Below, one piece after another: positions 16,007-17,083 of a DNA stretch of 17,083 bases. Numbering within the stretch: position 1 is the stretch's first letter; every line of letters starts with the position of its first letter. The translations under genes were made by a program, and so were the position numbers. This stretch comes from CAZISM01 sp964541895 (GTDB taxonomy: Bacteria; Zhuqueibacterota; Zhuqueibacteria; Residuimicrobiales; Residuimicrobiaceae), in contig CAZISM010000115.1 of NCBI GenBank assembly GCA_964541895.1, positions 1-17,083 of the forward strand. The letters are read 5' to 3'. Below the pieces are notes generated by a model. The model was not told the origin of the DNA and searched no databases. It saw nothing but the letters and a program-made list of their open reading frames with translations.

Positions 16007-16290
16007 AGTCCTCTTCTCTGTCGACGTCGCCGTCGATATGCTTTGAGTGCATTTCCTGTTAATTCATATGCAGTAATCACAAAGACACTGTCAGGTTCTG
16101 GATCAAGAATATATATTACTCGTAAAAATCGACCTTCTTCAGTTTGACCGATTGCTACTCGTGAACCTTCTTTACCAGGTCGGTCTTCTCCTGGTCTTCT
16201 AAGAATTGCTTCAATTTCTATCTCGGTGACATTGTGTTTGTAAAGATGTGGTAGATTATTTTCTTGATCAATGTAATATCGAATTTTCAT
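16003..16290 (-). CDS. Putative toxin, BrnT/DUF4258-like
   Basis: The 95-residue basic protein has a compact alpha/beta pattern: KIRYYID, LYKHNVTEIEIEAIL, then SRVAIGQTEEGRFLRVIYI, VFVITAYELTG and an arginine-rich end (AYRRRRRQRR). The H-x-V-T-x-x-E, IG-x-T-x-x-GR-x-L-x-V and ITAYE elements match the general plan of BrnT/DUF4258 proteins, which are RelE-fold ribonuclease toxins or relatives. It comes before the small acidic gene, the toxin-first order seen in BrnT-type modules. The ribosome binding site is weak, which would keep toxin synthesis low. The activity is not proven. Confidence 0.65.
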   Translation of the reverse strand: MKIRYYIDQENNLPHLYKHNVTEIEIEAILRRPGEDRPGKEGSRVAIGQTEEGRFLRVIYILDPEPDSVFVITAYELTGNALKAYRRRRRQRRGL

Positions 16291-16330
16291 TTATACAATC
16301 TTCGAATTAAATGAATTACTCTGGTAGAAC

Positions 16331-16632
16331 GTGCGGCTGCATGAGTTGGCCGCGGAAAACCCGATGATTTTGGCACGGCGAACAACTTGATGCATCCCAC
16401 CATTTTGACCAGGATGTACCGAACCAGCGGCCATTTGTACCAGCCGGTGGTTGGGCGATTTTACCACATTGATTAAATATAGCTTTTTGCGGATTCGGGA
16501 TCAAGGTATTTGTAAACCCACCGGCGATTTTAACCCTTGACGTGTTTACTATGATTTTGTAGCATACGCTATATCCATAGTCTGTTAGCACTTAACAACC
16601 GGGCAAGGTATGGCGTGTGTACTTTGGCAAAA
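16331..16632. other. Non-coding stretch with repeated C[CG]ATTTT-ACC motifs
   Basis: Four similar motifs occur in one orientation: ccattttgacc (16400), ccatttgtacc (16431), cgattttacc (16456) and cgattttaacc (16525). The first two are followed by ag and spaced 31 bases apart. Spaced internal repeats of this kind occur at the ends of IS21-like and related elements, so this may be an element terminus next to the IS91-type gene at 16633. No convincing gene is present; the minus-strand frame 16316-16591 lacks a ribosome binding site and known motifs. Confidence 0.35.
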
Positions 16633-17083
16633 ATGTCCCGGCCTCGCAATCCTGATGCTTCGCCCTTTTTTAGTCTGGTGCGTGACCATTTCGACGAGTT
16701 CGAGCACGTTTACACCGAACGCTTCCAGGCGAAATATGGATTTTGGCGGCCGGTCATTCGCAACGCAATAGACAGGTATATAAAGTGTGGAGATCTGCGG
16801 GAAGGATTTGCGCGGGTTCGTTGTCCCGAGCTTGTCCTGAGCTTGCCGAAGGATGCAGCAAAGAGCTTTTCGTGGCGTTTTCGTAGCGGGCAACGCTGCT
16901 GTTGTCCGTCCTGCGACCAAAAGCGGGCGTTGTTGTTGGGTATGCGGCTGGCGGAGGAGGTCTTTGCGCCAGTTAGCCACCGGCAATGGGTATTGACTAT
17001 GCCGAAGCGGTTACGTATTTTTTTCCGGTACGACCGCCGGTTGCTGGGGAAGCTATGTCGATTGGCGTATGAAACGATTAGAG
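16633..17083 (+). CDS. IS91-family transposase, N-terminal part, truncated by window edge
   Basis: From the ATG at 16633 the frame stays open to the last base (150 codons). It reads FDEFEHVYTERFQAKYGFWR, PVIRNAIDRYIKCGDLREGF, CCCPSCDQKRALLLGMRLAE and MPKRLRIFFRYDRRLLGKL, which is the N-terminal zinc-binding region and linker of an IS91-family subgroup different from the 13297-14498 transposase. The usual CPDCGHEFFVAFSC block is altered by a REP-like insertion at 16830-16853, leaving CPELVLSLPKDAAKSFSWRF in its place. One zinc-ligand pair is therefore lost and activity is doubtful. The HUH and tyrosine motifs would lie beyond the window. No strong ribosome binding site was seen. Confidence 0.75.
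   Translation, partial: MSRPRNPDASPFFSLVRDHFDEFEHVYTERFQAKYGFWRPVIRNAIDRYIKCGDLREGFARVRCPELVLSLPKDAAKSFSWRFRSGQRCCCPSCDQKRALLLGMRLAEEVFAPVSHRQWVLTMPKRLRIFFRYDRRLLGKLCRLAYETIR
16830..16853 (+). repeat. REP-like insertion inside a transposase gene
   Basis: The 24 bases include cttgtcctgagcttgccgaa, a form of a very common bacterial interspersed sequence (cctgagcttgtcgaagg type) known for appearing inside reading frames; the opposite strand reads LRQAQDKL. It lies between a truncated cysteine pair: before it the frame gives VRCP, after it another frame gives C-S-KELFVAFS as expected for the family. Confidence 0.65.

Larger units (their letters stand above)
15794..16330. repeat. 12-base perfect inverted repeat enclosing the toxin-antitoxin pair
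   Basis: The arm gttctaccagag (15794-15805) ends three bases before the antitoxin stop codon. Its exact reverse complement ctctggtagaac (16319-16330) lies 28 bases upstream of the toxin start codon. Twelve-base matches are expected by chance somewhere in a window of this size; the tight fit around the gene pair is what makes this notable. Confidence 0.4.

Noticed and set aside
16585..16986. 133-residue minus-strand open frame containing LRQAQDKL
   Set aside because: It is antisense to the IS91-type gene; the LRQAQDKL string is just the translated REP-like sequence.

Overview
The window is about 17 kb of bacterial DNA, probably from the FCB group, such as a Calditrichota, KSB1 or Ignavibacteria-like lineage. 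The main evidence is two large secreted proteins with C-terminal type IX secretion (Por) sorting domains carrying the N-P-F-N core (positions 4369-6666 and 7544-10291). Strong aaggag-type ribosome binding sites and Tat-type signal sequences fit this. The exact phylum is an inference. No rRNA or tRNA gene was recognised.

Left third (1-4300): a co-directional three-gene cluster encodes a Tat-signal sugar-phosphate isomerase/epimerase-like TIM barrel, a Tat-signal Gfo/Idh/MocA oxidoreductase and a non-pyrrolysine MttB-family methyltransferase. This looks like a catabolic module for a methylated or polyol-type compound; the substrate cannot be read from sequence. Both flanks carry related fragments (1-59 and 4185-4243, about 73 percent identical) that read as the decayed tail of an IS91-type transposase, so the cluster sits between transposon relics. 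A rho-independent terminator lies at 121-151.

Middle (4369-10291): two divergently transcribed T9SS cargo genes are separated by an 877-base AT-rich intergenic region. One is an LVIVD/beta-propeller-type protein; the other is a large secreted protein of unknown function. The intergenic region holds a hairpin flanked by 8-base direct repeats, a 74-base-spaced imperfect repeat and a second hairpin.

Right third (10300-17083) is a pile-up of mobile DNA. A broken beta-lactamase-family serine hydrolase gene is followed by the C-terminal half of an ISAzo13-family transposase. That half is cut by a group II intron whose reverse transcriptase has an internal stop codon. Next comes a two-gene element made of a tyrosine recombinase translationally coupled to a frameshifted IS91-family HUH transposase. 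Beyond it are a large inverted repeat, a putative toxin-antitoxin pair enclosed by a 12-base perfect inverted repeat, a patch of repeated C[CG]ATTTT-ACC motifs and the 5' part of another IS91-family transposase. This last gene carries a REP-like insertion in its zinc-binding region and runs off the right edge.

Nothing here is a clearly new defence or metabolic system. The most unusual points are the operon bracketed by IS91 relics, the inverted-repeat-bounded toxin-antitoxin unit, the frame-compensated REP insertion and the hairpin over the recombinase ribosome binding site.
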